A stretch of 64,000 nucleotides of DNA from Oliverpabstia intestinalis (GTDB lineage Bacteria > Bacillota > Clostridia > Lachnospirales > Lachnospiraceae). Below the pieces are notes generated by a model. That model ran no database searches, was not told the DNA's origin, and saw nothing but the letters and a program-made list of their open reading frames with translations. The stretch is from positions 21,759 to 85,758 of the forward strand of contig NZ_VUMS01000016.1 of assembly GCF_009696065.1 (NCBI RefSeq). Direction: 5' to 3'. The position numbers were made by a program, and so were the translations under genes. Shown here in pieces: positions 35,976-45,118 of this stretch. How positions within the stretch are numbered: position 1 is the first letter of the stretch; every line of letters starts with the position of its first letter.

Positions 35976-36920
35976 TTATATTCTTCCCTGATCCATGATC
36001 TCTTTGTATTCGTCATAGGATAACAGTTTTCCTGCTTTGGATACGATCACTTTCGCTTTATGAGCCTGGCTCTCCAGCATATCCTGTTCCAGTTCCAGTA
36101 CCATGGTGGTAAATGGGCTGTCTACAGCACCGTCACGATTTCTTGCTTTTCTGTGTGCCATAGTCTCCTGCGGAGTACTGTTTAACAGAACCGGGATATC
36201 TACACCCTTGTAATTGTCACTGTTTCCGTGTGTCCACTCGATGATCAGGATCTCGGTATCAGAGAAATCCACTTCTTCATACCACAGTTCGGTATCTTCT
36301 CTTCCCATCCGTTTCAGCCAGATCTTTTCTGCCTTGTTTTTAAAGCTTTCAACGATTTCTTCCACTTCTTTGAAATCGATTTCATTCAGGGTACCAAGAT
36401 ATCCTCTCAGGCCTGTCTTACCATTCTCCAGATAAGATTCATACCAGTCGTAGCTCTCTTTCAGCTTCGGATCTGCATCCATTCCTGCAATCTGTCTTTC
36501 ATGGATGATGTCGAATCTTTCTTTTGTAAATGTTCCGTCTTTTACCATACCGCGGATCGCGCTCTCACGAAATACATGAAGACGTTCTGCATCGTTGTAC
36601 TTTGGAATTCTGTGCGGATAGTTATCTCCGGACAGTGTATAGGCTTTCATGCCAATCTGATTAAAATAGAAAGAAAGCAGAGAAGCGGTCTCTGATTTTC
36701 CTACTCCGGATCCACCGCATACAGTCAGTACGATCTTGCGGTCTGCGTCTTCTTTTTTCAGTTCTCTGATCTGTCCTAAAAGTTCTCTGAAGATCAGGTT
36801 TGCTTTGTTGATGTGATCTTCACCAATCTCGATCTTGTCTCCTGGCATGTCGCCCTGTGGGATCTTCTCCGGGATCACCGGTGCAGTCCATGCAGAAGGA
36901 TTTTCCACATATTTGTTCAT
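35976..36920 (-). CDS. P-loop kinase linked to the GH13_18 phosphorylase
   Basis: A 314-residue P-loop protein with Walker A GGSGVGKSE (residues 69-77). It then has SGDNYPHRIPKYND, similar to the substrate loop of uridine/adenylylsulfate/phosphoribulo-kinases. A Walker B-like strand ILIIEWTHGN and a lid-type arginine region (AHRKARNRDG) follow. It is probably a small-molecule kinase. Its tight pairing with the phosphorylase suggests it phosphorylates either the incoming sugar or the acceptor released by phosphorolysis. No such substrate is established from the sequence. AGGAGG precedes the ATG, and it is the first gene of the pair. Confidence 0.75.
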   Translation of the reverse strand: MNKYVENPSAWTAPVIPEKIPQGDMPGDKIEIGEDHINKANLIFRELLGQIRELKKEDADRKIVLTVCGGSGVGKSETASLLSFYFNQIGMKAYTLSGDNYPHRIPKYNDAERLHVFRESAIRGMVKDGTFTKERFDIIHERQIAGMDADPKLKESYDWYESYLENGKTGLRGYLGTLNEIDFKEVEEIVESFKNKAEKIWLKRMGREDTELWYEEVDFSDTEILIIEWTHGNSDNYKGVDIPVLLNSTPQETMAHRKARNRDGAVDSPFTTMVLELEQDMLESQAHKAKVIVSKAGKLLSYDEYKEIMDQGRI

Positions 36921-37239
36921 GTTTGCCTCCTCTTGTCCGGCTGCCTTCCGACAGCCGCTGAATCATTGCGTTTTCGTAACTGTTCCATACCTTCACAGGT
37001 ACGGACCAAAATGCATGTAAGCTCATCTTCGATGATATCATTTTGGCTTATTTGTCAGATAAAGGAATTATATCACGACATTGTGAAAAACATATCGCAA
37101 TATAATCGGTGTTATTATATGCCAGATACCCGTTTTCCGTCAATATTTCTTCAAAATATTTCTCCGTGTAATTTTTGTGTAATATTTGCTTAATATCTTT
37201 ATGGTAAAATATTTCATATTTTTTTAGAGGAGGAAATCT
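36921..37239. other. Non-coding region with a decayed repeat A copy
   Basis: Divergent region between the kinase and the symporter. 36976-37050 (GTAACTGTTCCATACCTTCA onward to ATCATTTTGGCTTA) is a diverged reverse-oriented copy of repeat A. The rest is AT-rich and should hold both promoters, but no strong hexamer pair stands out. Confidence 0.6.
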
Positions 37240-38463
37240 ATGAAAAAGTTTTATACGTGGTATCAAAAACATATCACAGGTGCAATCTTTATCGGCCTGA
37301 TTCTCGGTATTCTGACCGGACTTTTTCTGGCTGGACGATTTGAACCTGTACTGACCGTCACCAGTCTTCTGGGAAGCATCTATATGAATGCACTGAATAT
37401 GATGATCTTCCCTCTGGTCTTCTGTTCCATCATCATGGGTATCACCAGTATCGGTAATGCCCGTACCACCGGAAAGATTACCGGTTATTCCATGATCTTT
37501 TTTCTGTGTACCACCGGACTTGCCAGTCTGGCAGGACTGATCATCCCACGTCTGATCCGCCTTGGAAAAGGAGTTAACTTCGAGATGGCAACTTCCGATA
37601 TCCAGGCTACCGAGATGACCAGCATCCTGGATACCGTAAAAAACCTGATCCCGTCCAATCCGGTAGCTGCTTTTGCCAACGGAAATATGCTTCAGGTTCT
37701 GGTATTTGCCGTTATCATCGGTTTTACCCTGTTGGCGATCAAAGAAAAAGGGGAACCTCTGTTACATCTGATTGATTCCTGTAACGAGGTATGTCTGAAA
37801 ATCATCAGCACCGTGATGTATTTTACCCCGATCGGTGTCTTCTGTACCATCGTACCGGTTGTAGAAGCCAACGGAACCAAGACGATCCTGTCTCTGGCTA
37901 CCCAGCTGATCATTCTGTATGTGACTTTCTACGGATTTGCACTGTTCATCTATGGAGGATCCGTAAAACTTCTTGGTAAGACAAGCCCGGTCAAATTCTT
38001 CAAGGCCATCATGCCTGCTGCTCTGAATGCCTTCGGAACCTGTTCCAGTTCCGCAACCATCCCGATCAGCAAACAGTGTGTGGAAGAAGAACTCGGTGTC
38101 TCCAACAAGATCACCAGTATCACCATTCCTCTGGGAGCAACCGTCAACATGGATGCGGTATCCATCCTGATGTCCTTTATGATCATGTTCTTCGCTAATG
38201 CCTGCGGTATTAACGTAAGCATCAGCATGATGATCATCATCCTGTTAGCCAACGTTCTCCTTTCTGTGGGAACTCCGGGTATCCCCGGCGGAGCCATTGC
38301 TTCTTTCGCAGCTCTTGCTACCATGGCAGGGCTTCCGGCCGGCGTTATGGGTGTCTACATCAGTATCAACACCCTGTGTGACATGGGTGCAACCTGTGTC
38401 AATGTCATCGGTGACCTGGCTGCCTGTGTGGTTCTGAAGGAGAAAATCAAGTTAGACGAATAA
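37240..38463 (+). CDS. Dicarboxylate/amino acid:cation symporter (DAACS family)
   Basis: A 407-residue membrane protein of the GltP/SstT fold, with eight helices and two re-entrant loops. Signatures: AFGTCSSSATIPISKQCVEEELG (hairpin 1 serine-rich motif), GATVNMDAVSILMSFMIMFFANACGI (NMDG-type motif) and GTPGIPGGAIASFAALATMAGLP (hairpin 2). It couples uptake of a dicarboxylate or small amino acid to Na+ or H+. The hairpin-2 region resembles bacterial glutamate/aspartate or serine/threonine carriers and the substrate is open. AGGAGG lies eight bases before the ATG. Single gene with its own terminator. Confidence 0.9.
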   Translation: MKKFYTWYQKHITGAIFIGLILGILTGLFLAGRFEPVLTVTSLLGSIYMNALNMMIFPLVFCSIIMGITSIGNARTTGKITGYSMIFFLCTTGLASLAGLIIPRLIRLGKGVNFEMATSDIQATEMTSILDTVKNLIPSNPVAAFANGNMLQVLVFAVIIGFTLLAIKEKGEPLLHLIDSCNEVCLKIISTVMYFTPIGVFCTIVPVVEANGTKTILSLATQLIILYVTFYGFALFIYGGSVKLLGKTSPVKFFKAIMPAALNAFGTCSSSATIPISKQCVEEELGVSNKITSITIPLGATVNMDAVSILMSFMIMFFANACGINVSISMMIIILLANVLLSVGTPGIPGGAIASFAALATMAGLPAGVMGVYISINTLCDMGATCVNVIGDLAACVVLKEKIKLDE

Positions 38464-38486
38464 AACAATTAATTACATAAGTGCAG

Positions 38487-38540
38487 AAAACGGGATACAC
38501 CCGGACATCGAAAATGATTCCAGGTGCATCCCGTTTTATT
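38487..38540. terminator. Bidirectional terminator between the symporter and pdxR
   Basis: AAAACGGGATACACCCGG and CCAGGTGCATCCCGTTTT form an extended stem with a small internal mismatch, and T residues follow on the + side. The two flanking genes converge. Confidence 0.85.
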
Positions 38541-38552
38541 TTCTCATTTTTT

Positions 38553-39950
38553 TCAGCAGATTTTCTCCAGCCCTCTTACAATCTTTCCGATCCGCTCCAT
38601 ATCTACCGAAGAATAATTCATTACATACGTGTTTTCAATTCCTGCCTTCTTTTCATAGTAGAACTTGGAAAGTGGTGACAGCTTGATGCCCTGGGCTTTT
38701 GCCAGCTCTATTACATTCTCCTCAGCTTTCTCCGTTTTCAGTTTCATCAAGAAATGCACACCGGCCTCTTCCCCGGATATTTCCACGCATTTGTGCAGAC
38801 CACTATCCCAGATCGCAGATAAGAATCCATTTTTCTTATTTTGATAGTAATTGCGCAGCCTGTTAATATGTTTTTCGAAATATCCTTCTTTGATAAACAG
38901 ATCCAGGGTATATTGTTCAAAGTTTGATACCGTACAGGAATAAAATGATAATTTCTGATAAAACTGTTCCAGAAGCGGACGCGGCAGGATCATATAACTG
39001 ATACGTACAGTAGAAGCCAGCGTCTTTGTAAAGGTATTCATATAAATAACTTTTTCGGAAATATCGATACTTTGCAGTGTGGGGATCGGTTTCCCGCCCA
39101 GACGCAGTTCACTGTCGTAATCGTCCTCGATGATGTACCTGCCTTCTCCTTTTGAAGCCCAGCCAAGAAGTTCATAACGGCGGCTGATCGGCATCACAAT
39201 TCCGGTCGGATAATGATGGGATGGAGAAATATGTACGATATCTACCTTTTTTTCTTCTAACTGAGAAACTTCCACGCCTTCATCATCCATATCGATGTAT
39301 GTCCAGTTTACCTGATAGTTCCGATAGATTTTCCCGATCTTCTGATATCCCGGATTTTCCACCGCATAGACTGCCTCGTGTCCCAGAAGCTGGATCAGCA
39401 GACCGTACAGGTACTCGGTTCCGGCTCCTATGATGATCTGCTCCGGCTGTACCGTCATACCCCTGAAATCCTTCAGATAGCCCGCGATGGACTGTCTGAG
39501 TGACATAATTCCTCCACAGGGCGGGTTAGTCATCAACTGAATCCGGCTGTCGCTTAACACCTCCCTGACCATCTTCGCCCAGATGGTAAATGGAAACTGA
39601 TCGGCCTCGGTCTGATTGCTGGTAAAATCAGCCAGATAGCTGTTTTCTCCACTGGTCATGGGAATAATCTCCTGCACTTCTTCTCTCTGTTTTGTCTCCA
39701 ACACCCCTTTAAAGTCCGTTACATAGAATCCTCTTTTGGGCATGGAATAAATATAGCCCTCCGCGATCAGCTGCTCATAGGCATTTTCTACAGTGATCAC
39801 GCTGATACCCAGATTTTTTGCAAAACTCCGCTTGGAGGGAAGTTTTTCTCCTGCCTGCAAAGTCCCCTGTAAAATATCGTTTTTGATGCATTTGTACAGA
39901 TATTCATACATGGAATCTGACCCTATATTTGTGAAATTATACGTCAGCAT
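38553..39950 (-). CDS. pdxR: MocR-type (GntR-aminotransferase) regulator, PdxR by context
   Basis: The 465-residue protein has an N-terminal GntR winged helix (residues 12-85: GEKLPSKRSFAKNLGISVITVENAYEQLIAEGYIYSMPKRGFYV). A fold-type I aminotransferase domain follows with the PLP lysine in NTFTKTLASTVRISYM and the IIEDDYDSELRL motif. It is divergent from pdxS-pdxT by 137 bases, the arrangement of PdxR regulators that activate vitamin B6 synthesis and sense PLP. Direct repeats of TATCCA flank the pdxS -10 box and are the probable binding site. Confidence 0.88.
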   Translation of the reverse strand: MLTYNFTNIGSDSMYEYLYKCIKNDILQGTLQAGEKLPSKRSFAKNLGISVITVENAYEQLIAEGYIYSMPKRGFYVTDFKGVLETKQREEVQEIIPMTSGENSYLADFTSNQTEADQFPFTIWAKMVREVLSDSRIQLMTNPPCGGIMSLRQSIAGYLKDFRGMTVQPEQIIIGAGTEYLYGLLIQLLGHEAVYAVENPGYQKIGKIYRNYQVNWTYIDMDDEGVEVSQLEEKKVDIVHISPSHHYPTGIVMPISRRYELLGWASKGEGRYIIEDDYDSELRLGGKPIPTLQSIDISEKVIYMNTFTKTLASTVRISYMILPRPLLEQFYQKLSFYSCTVSNFEQYTLDLFIKEGYFEKHINRLRNYYQNKKNGFLSAIWDSGLHKCVEISGEEAGVHFLMKLKTEKAEENVIELAKAQGIKLSPLSKFYYEKKAGIENTYVMNYSSVDMERIGKIVRGLEKIC

Positions 39951-40008
39951 TATTCTTCTTTTCTCCTGTCTGGCCTTACTGAATATATTTATTTTGATAA
40001 TTTTTTCA

Positions 40009-40036
40009 TATCCACTTTAGCATTATAATCTATCCA
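40009..40036 (+). promoter_or_regulatory. pdxST promoter region with direct repeats
   Basis: TATAAT at 40024-40029 is flanked by two TATCCA repeats (40009-40014 and 40031-40036), spaced 22 bases start to start, about two helical turns. MocR regulators commonly bind direct repeats. No good -35 box is visible, which fits an activator-dependent promoter. Confidence 0.6.
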
Positions 40037-40087
40037 TACATTTTTTTCAAGAGATTAACCTACTACTTAAGGAGGAATATTATTATT

Positions 40088-40960
40088 ATGGAAAACAGAT
40101 ACGAACTGAACAAGGAACTGGCACAGATGTTAAAGGGCGGTGTCATCATGGATGTCACCACACCGGAGCAGGCAAAGATCGCGGAAGCAGCAGGTGCCTG
40201 TGCTGTCATGGCACTGGAACGGATACCTGCAGATATCCGTGCAGCCGGCGGTGTTTCCCGTATGAGTGATCCGAAGATGATTCAGGGGATCCAGAATGCT
40301 GTTACTATCCCGGTTATGGCCAAATGCCGAATCGGTCATTTTGTGGAGGCTCAGGTTCTCGAAGCGATCGAGATTGACTATATCGATGAGAGTGAAGTGC
40401 TCTCTCCTGCAGATGATGTGTACCATATCAATAAGAAAAACTTTAAAGTACCTTTTGTATGTGGAGCAAAGGATCTGGGCGAGGCGCTTCGCCGGATCAA
40501 CGAGGGTGCTTCCATGATCCGTACCAAAGGAGAACCTGGTACCGGTGATATCGTGCAGGCGGTACGTCATATGCGTAAAATGAACGGTGCGATCGCACAG
40601 ATCAAAGGCATGCGTGAGGATGAGCTTTTTGAGATTGCAAAGCAGTTACAGGTTCCTTTTGATCTGGTTGCTTATGTACATGAAAATGGAAAGCTTCCGG
40701 TGGTTAATTTTGCAGCCGGAGGTGTGGCTACTCCTGCAGATGCAGCTTTGATGATGCAGCTGGGTGCCGAGGGTGTCTTCGTAGGATCCGGTATCTTCAA
40801 ATCAGGCAATCCGGAGAAGAGAGCAAATGCGATTGTGAAAGCGGTTACGAATTATACAGATGCGAAGATAATCGCCAGATTATCTGAGGATCTCGGGGAA
40901 GCGATGGTCGGTATCAACGAATCTGAGATTCAGCTTCTGATGGCAGAAAGGGGAAAGTAA
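40088..40960 (+). CDS. pdxS: Pyridoxal 5'-phosphate synthase, lyase subunit
   Basis: Builds PLP from ribose 5-phosphate, glyceraldehyde 3-phosphate and ammonia. The 290-residue barrel shows [37 protein letters not shown], the catalytic-lysine segment [32 protein letters not shown] and the phosphate-binding [21 protein letters not shown] precedes the ATG. The pdxT start is two bases after its stop, and both products assemble into the 12+12 complex. Confidence 0.97.
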   Translation: MENRYELNKELAQMLKGGVIMDVTTPEQAKIAEAAGACAVMALERIPADIRAAGGVSRMSDPKMIQGIQNAVTIPVMAKCRIGHFVEAQVLEAIEIDYIDESEVLSPADDVYHINKKNFKVPFVCGAKDLGEALRRINEGASMIRTKGEPGTGDIVQAVRHMRKMNGAIAQIKGMREDELFEIAKQLQVPFDLVAYVHENGKLPVVNFAAGGVATPADAALMMQLGAEGVFVGSGIFKSGNPEKRANAIVKAVTNYTDAKIIARLSEDLGEAMVGINESEIQLLMAERGK

Positions 40961-40961
40961 G

Positions 40962-41531
40962 ATGAAAATTGCAGTTCTTGCCGTACAGGGAGCTTTTATC
41001 GAGCACGAGCGGAAACTGGAAGTACTTGGGGCTTCCTGTGTGGAGCTTCGCAAGGCAGAGGATCTGAACCAGTCTTATGACGGGCTGGTTCTTCCCGGCG
41101 GCGAAAGTACGGTACAGGGGAAGCTTTTACGGGAGCTTGGGATGTTTGATACGATCCGGAAGCAGATTAAGAAGGGACTTCCGGTTTTGGCTACCTGTGC
41201 GGGGATGATTCTTCTGGCGGATTCGCTGGAGGGGGATGCGATGGTACATCTTCAGACGGTTCCGATGACGGTGAAGAGGAATGCTTATGGACGGCAGTTG
41301 GGGAGTTTTCACACGGAAGCAGAGTTTAAAGGAATTGGGGAGATTCCTATGACGTTTATCCGCGCGCCTTATGTGGCGGATGTTTCGGATGGCGTTGAGG
41401 TACTGGCTGTAGTACAGGATCGGATTGTGGCGATTCGGTATGGGAAGCAGATGGCGCTGGCGTTTCATCCGGAGCTGGATGAGGATCATCGGGTGCATGA
41501 AGAGTTTTTACGGATGTGTGGAGAAAAATAA
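40962..41531 (+). CDS. pdxT: Pyridoxal 5'-phosphate synthase, glutaminase subunit
   Basis: Supplies ammonia from glutamine to PdxS. The 189-residue class I glutaminase has the triad Cys in VLATCAGMILLA, and His and Glu in ALAFHPELDED. It also has LPGGESTVQGKLL and the FHTEAEF loop. The coding strand is unusually rich in G-ending codons (GCG, GGG, CGG, GAG) compared with the C- or A-ending habit of neighbouring genes. GGGGAAAG precedes the ATG. A large cruciform starts 23 bases beyond the stop. Confidence 0.96.
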   Translation: MKIAVLAVQGAFIEHERKLEVLGASCVELRKAEDLNQSYDGLVLPGGESTVQGKLLRELGMFDTIRKQIKKGLPVLATCAGMILLADSLEGDAMVHLQTVPMTVKRNAYGRQLGSFHTEAEFKGIGEIPMTFIRAPYVADVSDGVEVLAVVQDRIVAIRYGKQMALAFHPELDEDHRVHEEFLRMCGEK

Positions 41532-41554
41532 GTTCGGTTGGGTTCATGACGGAC

Positions 41555-41742
41555 GAAGCGGGAGGGCGGACAGCGCCGGGCAGACAGCTGCTGGTAACGC
41601 AAATCTGAGCTAGTCACCAACTCCGACTATGTTCACGAGGGTCGGCGGACCCTCGCGAAAGTCTGCGTAGGTGCCGGATCTCATCTTTGCTAAAAGCACC
41701 AGCAAAAGGCTGTCTGCCCGGCGCTGTCCGCCCTCCCGCTTC
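41555..41742. repeat. Long near-perfect inverted repeat (188 nt) after pdxT
   Basis: A 34-base left arm (41555-41588) is exactly complementary to 41709-41742, and six more pairs follow after a four-base bulge (TGCTGG/CCAGCA). Inside, GCAAATCTGAG/CTCATCTTTGC and CGAGGGTC-GGCG-GACCCTCG (41636-41655) continue the pairing, so the whole segment can fold into one hairpin. It is GC-rich compared with its surroundings and has no gene. It may be a structured RNA, a mobile hairpin element, or both. No second copy occurs in the window. Confidence 0.85.
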
Positions 41743-41811
41743 TGGCTTTCGTTGAGACTGGTTTTGTTCGATGGGAGATTTCCCTCTGGTAGATTGTTTT
41801 TAATTTTGGAA

Positions 41812-41873
41812 GTTACTATTCAATAAGTGACATATGACTTGTAACTTTGAAAGTACTGAACAGTTCCCTTTGA
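41812..41873 (+). repeat. Decayed repeat A copy
   Basis: The segment begins AGTTACTATTCAATAAGTGA and ends GAAAGTACTGAACAGTTCC, the two end motifs of repeat A with the middle replaced or deleted. Confidence 0.5.
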
Positions 41874-41920
41874 AACTGTTTACTCTTTAAGTTGTTTTTT
41901 ATCATAACTGCTTAGTAAAA

Positions 41921-41964
41921 AAGACAGCCTGTTTTCGCATTAGTTTTTGCTTAAACAGACTGTC
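41921..41964 (-). terminator. Terminator of the DUF6171-like gene
   Basis: On the minus strand GACAGTCTGTTT pairs with AAAACAGGCTGTC around an unpaired centre, followed by TTTTTT. Confidence 0.8.
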
Positions 41965-42004
41965 CGCAGCGCGGCAAAACGGTTTTCTCCATTTGGATCA
42001 ATTT

Positions 42005-42265
42005 TCACCATCTCGGATGAATATCCGGGCAGTGGCGGTGGGTTATGGCGGCGCGCATTTCTACATAGCAGCCGCAGATGCGGCACATACCGGAGAGCAG
42101 GTGGTCGCAGGTTTTGCACTGGGACAGGCGGGTTTCGTATTCCTGATCCGGGGTTTTGTCGTCGGGGTTCAGGTTGGCGATGTATTCGTACATGGTTTTG
42201 TATGTGTCTGCTTCGCTCATTTCACGAAGCAGACATTTTTTGCAGATTCTTGTGAATGTGTCCAT
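42005..42265 (-). CDS. Small cysteine-rich protein (DUF6171-like)
   Basis: An 86-residue protein with cysteines in ICKKCLLRE (near the N-terminus), CKTCDHLLSGMCRICGCYVEMRAA and HRHCPDIHPRW, spaced like two zinc-binding knuckles. It resembles the DUF6171 family of clostridial proteins; no biochemical role is known. It is a single gene with its own terminator 40 bases away. No strong ribosome site was seen beyond AGAGAAAA before the ATG. Confidence 0.7.
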   Translation of the reverse strand: MDTFTRICKKCLLREMSEADTYKTMYEYIANLNPDDKTPDQEYETRLSQCKTCDHLLSGMCRICGCYVEMRAAITHRHCPDIHPRW

Positions 42266-42304
42266 TGTTTTTTCTCTGTTTTTTATATCGTGTCATTTTA
42301 CCGG

Positions 42305-42337
42305 AAAAGGGCAGCCTGTATAACAGGCCACCCTTTT
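42305..42337 (-). terminator. Terminator of the GH51 gene
   Basis: AAAAGGGTGGCCTGTTATACAGGCTGCCCTTTT on the minus strand forms a compact hairpin 40 bases after the stop. To stay within length limits note its arms as AAAAGGGTGGCCTG and CAGGCTGCCCTTTT. Confidence 0.75.
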
Positions 42338-42375
42338 GGTATCGCAGGGATTGCTCCGCGATTTTCACGCGGACT

Positions 42376-43878
42376 TTATTTCAGTGCAATGTGCAGTACA
42401 CTGCAGGCCGGAATGGTGAATTTGATTCCGGCGTGTACTTTTTCTACGCCTTCGAAGGACTGTACCACTACGTTTTCCGGATCATCGAAAGTATTTTTTG
42501 CATGCATTTCCTGGGTTACGATCTGAGCTTCGATGGATTCCACTTTTTTACCAAGGATGGTAGTTTCGATCGGGTAAGCATGTTCCAGATCCAGATTGGT
42601 CATGGTGATATGCATCACACCGTCCGTATCTACGGATACAGACTCAGACAGATTTGGTACCATATTTTCTTCTTCCAGTCCGACGGTTTCTGTCTCCAGG
42701 GTGCTGTCCAGGAGGTCTGCGTCCTGATGGTATTTGTACATATCAAATACATGATAGGTCGGGGTCTTGATCATTTTGCTGCCTTCGGTCAGGATTACGG
42801 CCTGCAAGACGTTTATCATCTGGGCGATGTTTGCCATTTTTACGCGGTCGCTGTGTTTATTAAAGATATTCAGGTTGATACCTGCTACCAGGGCATCGCG
42901 CATCGTGTTCTGCTGATACAGGAAGCCCGGGTTGGTTCCCGGTTCTACTTCGTACCAGGTTCCCCATTCATCGACGATCATTCCGACTTCTTTTTTCGGA
43001 TCGTATTTATCCATGATCGCTCCGTGACGGGTGATCAGTTCGTCCATGTACCAGGTCTTTTTCATGGTCTGGTACCATTTTTTTTCGTCAAATTCAGTAG
43101 CACTTCCTTTGTTTAACCATCCGCCCGGATGCGTATAGTAGTGCAGAGACAGCCCGTCCATAAATCCGTGCTGACCCGGTTCGTTTCGACGGAAGGTGGT
43201 TTTCATGACTTCCTCTGTCCACTCGTAATCGTCCACATTTGCTCCGCAGGCGATCTTTTTGATCGGTTTGTTTCCGGCATAGTTCCGCACATATGTCTGG
43301 TATCTGCGGTACATATTTCCATAGAAATCCGGGTTCATGTTACCGCCACAGCCCCAGTTTTCATTTCCCACACCAAAGTAATCTACCGTCCACGCTTCTT
43401 TGTGACCGTTTTTCGTTCTCAGGTCTGCCATCGGGGATACGCCCTCGAAGGTCATGTATTCTACCCACTCAGACATTTCCTGTACGGTTCCGCTTCCCAT
43501 GTTGCCGTTGATATAAGTCTCACAGCCCAGCTGACGGCACAGCTCGAAGAATTCGTGCGTTCCGAAGCTGTTGTCTTCTACCACGCCGCCCCAGTGGGTG
43601 TTGACGATTTTCTTTCTTCCTTCTTTCGGTCCGATGCCGTCTTTCCAGTGATATTCGTCAGCGAAACATCCACCCGGCCAGCGAAGTACCGGGATACGGA
43701 TCTGTTTTAAGGCTTCCACCACATCGGTACGCATCCCGTTGACGTTCGGAATTTCAGAATTTTCTCCCACATACAGTCCCTCATAAATACACCTTCCCAG
43801 ATGCTCGGAAAAATGCCCCTGCAGTTCTTTATTGATATGGGAAAGTTTTCGTTCTGCATTGATTACAAATTTTGCCAT
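42376..43878 (-). CDS. Alpha-L-arabinofuranosidase, GH51
   Basis: Releases L-arabinose from arabinan or arabinoxylan oligomers, probably in the cytosol since there is no signal peptide. The 500-residue protein has the GH51 barrel with acid/base Glu in [13 protein letters not shown] and nucleophile Glu in MIVDEWGTW. The N-terminal sequence is [26 protein letters not shown], with [16 protein letters not shown] following, and a C-terminal beta domain. AGGAGG precedes the ATG. It is downstream of a GH43 gene on the same strand (about 48 bases), making an arabinoside-degrading pair. Confidence 0.94.
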   Translation of the reverse strand: MAKFVINAERKLSHINKELQGHFSEHLGRCIYEGLYVGENSEIPNVNGMRTDVVEALKQIRIPVLRWPGGCFADEYHWKDGIGPKEGRKKIVNTHWGGVVEDNSFGTHEFFELCRQLGCETYINGNMGSGTVQEMSEWVEYMTFEGVSPMADLRTKNGHKEAWTVDYFGVGNENWGCGGNMNPDFYGNMYRRYQTYVRNYAGNKPIKKIACGANVDDYEWTEEVMKTTFRRNEPGQHGFMDGLSLHYYTHPGGWLNKGSATEFDEKKWYQTMKKTWYMDELITRHGAIMDKYDPKKEVGMIVDEWGTWYEVEPGTNPGFLYQQNTMRDALVAGINLNIFNKHSDRVKMANIAQMINVLQAVILTEGSKMIKTPTYHVFDMYKYHQDADLLDSTLETETVGLEEENMVPNLSESVSVDTDGVMHITMTNLDLEHAYPIETTILGKKVESIEAQIVTQEMHAKNTFDDPENVVVQSFEGVEKVHAGIKFTIPACSVLHIALK

Positions 43879-43926
43879 GTTGTTCCTCCATATTTTTATG
43901 TATAAAGTATATTTTCAAATATCCGT

Positions 43927-44916
43927 TTACAAATACTCTGTTTCTTCCACCTTCTGGTACACAAATACCGGGAATCCTTTTTCGTCATACATCACTTTCA
44001 TGATTCTCGCATGGCGGTTCGGGTCGTACAGTGGATCTCCGATGATCTCGTCATACGGGCGGGCATGATAGACACAAAGATCCGTCACACCATCTTCTGC
44101 CTTTACAAAGCAGTTGTGCCCCGGTCCGTAAATCCCCTTTTCTTCGTCGGTTTTCAGTACCGAATGCCGCAGTTTCGTCCATGCATGCGGATTCAGCAGA
44201 TCTGCATTTTCATCGATATACATCATTCCCATGCAGTAGCATGCTCCCGTCGCGCTTGCGGAAAAAGTCAGAAAAATCTTTCCGTCATGTTTTAAGATCG
44301 CCGGTCCTTCATTTACCCAGAAATCCACCCGCTCCCAGTCATAATCCGGTGTTGTCAACAATACCTGATCCGTGCAGAGTTTGTTGGCTGCGGCCATTTT
44401 TCCGATATACAGATTGGAAATCTGGCGACCGACACCCGTTTTTTCCGCCCAGATATAATACCATTCTCCCCGGTGTTCAAACACCGTCGCGTCCAGAGAA
44501 AAGGCATGGAACGAAAATTCATCGCTGTCTGCCGCCTGCATCATGCCAAGTTCTTCCCATTCATCTTTCATCGGATTCTGCCCCTTGCAATGCAGGACAT
44601 ACGGACGGATGTTCCAGATGTCATCTTTATCCCCGGCTGCATAGTAGATATACCATCCGCCAAACAGATAGTGAATCTCCGGTGCCCAGATATGGATGCT
44701 CTGCGGTCCGCTTTCATGTCTCACCCAGAGGGTTTTCTCCTCCGCATGTACCAGACCACCCAGATCGTTCGCAGCACGCAGAATAATCCGGTCATAAGCC
44801 GGTACGGATGCGGTAAAATAGCAGGTTCCGTCCGTGTGGCGGTACACAAACGGATCCGCCCGCTGCGCGATCCATTCATCGTTGTATGGCGTGTGGATAT
44901 AATTGTCTTTATTCAT
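43927..44916 (-). CDS. Glycoside hydrolase family 43 protein
   Basis: A 329-residue five-bladed propeller enzyme of the arabinofuranosidase/xylosidase type. The three catalytic carboxylates are seen in QRADPFVYRH (Asp base), FSLDATVFEH (Asp) and WVNEGPAIL (Glu acid). HIWAPEIHYLFGGWYIYYAA is the family blade-2 signature. It has no signal peptide, so it acts inside the cell on imported oligosaccharides. It pairs with the GH51 gene. No transporter or regulator for arabinan is present next to it in this window. AGAGGA precedes the ATG. Confidence 0.9.
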   Translation of the reverse strand: MNKDNYIHTPYNDEWIAQRADPFVYRHTDGTCYFTASVPAYDRIILRAANDLGGLVHAEEKTLWVRHESGPQSIHIWAPEIHYLFGGWYIYYAAGDKDDIWNIRPYVLHCKGQNPMKDEWEELGMMQAADSDEFSFHAFSLDATVFEHRGEWYYIWAEKTGVGRQISNLYIGKMAAANKLCTDQVLLTTPDYDWERVDFWVNEGPAILKHDGKIFLTFSASATGACYCMGMMYIDENADLLNPHAWTKLRHSVLKTDEEKGIYGPGHNCFVKAEDGVTDLCVYHARPYDEIIGDPLYDPNRHARIMKVMYDEKGFPVFVYQKVEETEYL

Positions 44917-45043
44917 TTTTATCCTCTTTTTCTGTTAAAATAGTTTTCTTTTTACTGATTATAAGAAATAATAGACTTGTTGATAATATGGCAACAAGTC
45001 CAAATTTGCCATATGCTTTTTGTATACTCTGCCAAAACTTAAA

Positions 45044-45093
45044 AATCCTCAGTTCCGACAGGTGCTTCTTACACCAACCGGAAACTGAGGATC
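45044..45093 (-). terminator. Terminator of the second DUF1858 gene
   Basis: ATCCTCAGTTTCCGG pairs with TCGGAACTGAGGAT on the minus strand (one mismatch), followed by TTTTTAAG. Confidence 0.8.
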
Positions 45094-45118
45094 TTAAGAT
45101 TTGAACCGCTTCTACGAC

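Noticed and set aside
41425..41613. Small open frame running from pdxT into the long hairpin
   Set aside because: It overlaps pdxT in another frame and its tail is translated inverted repeat; no ribosome site.
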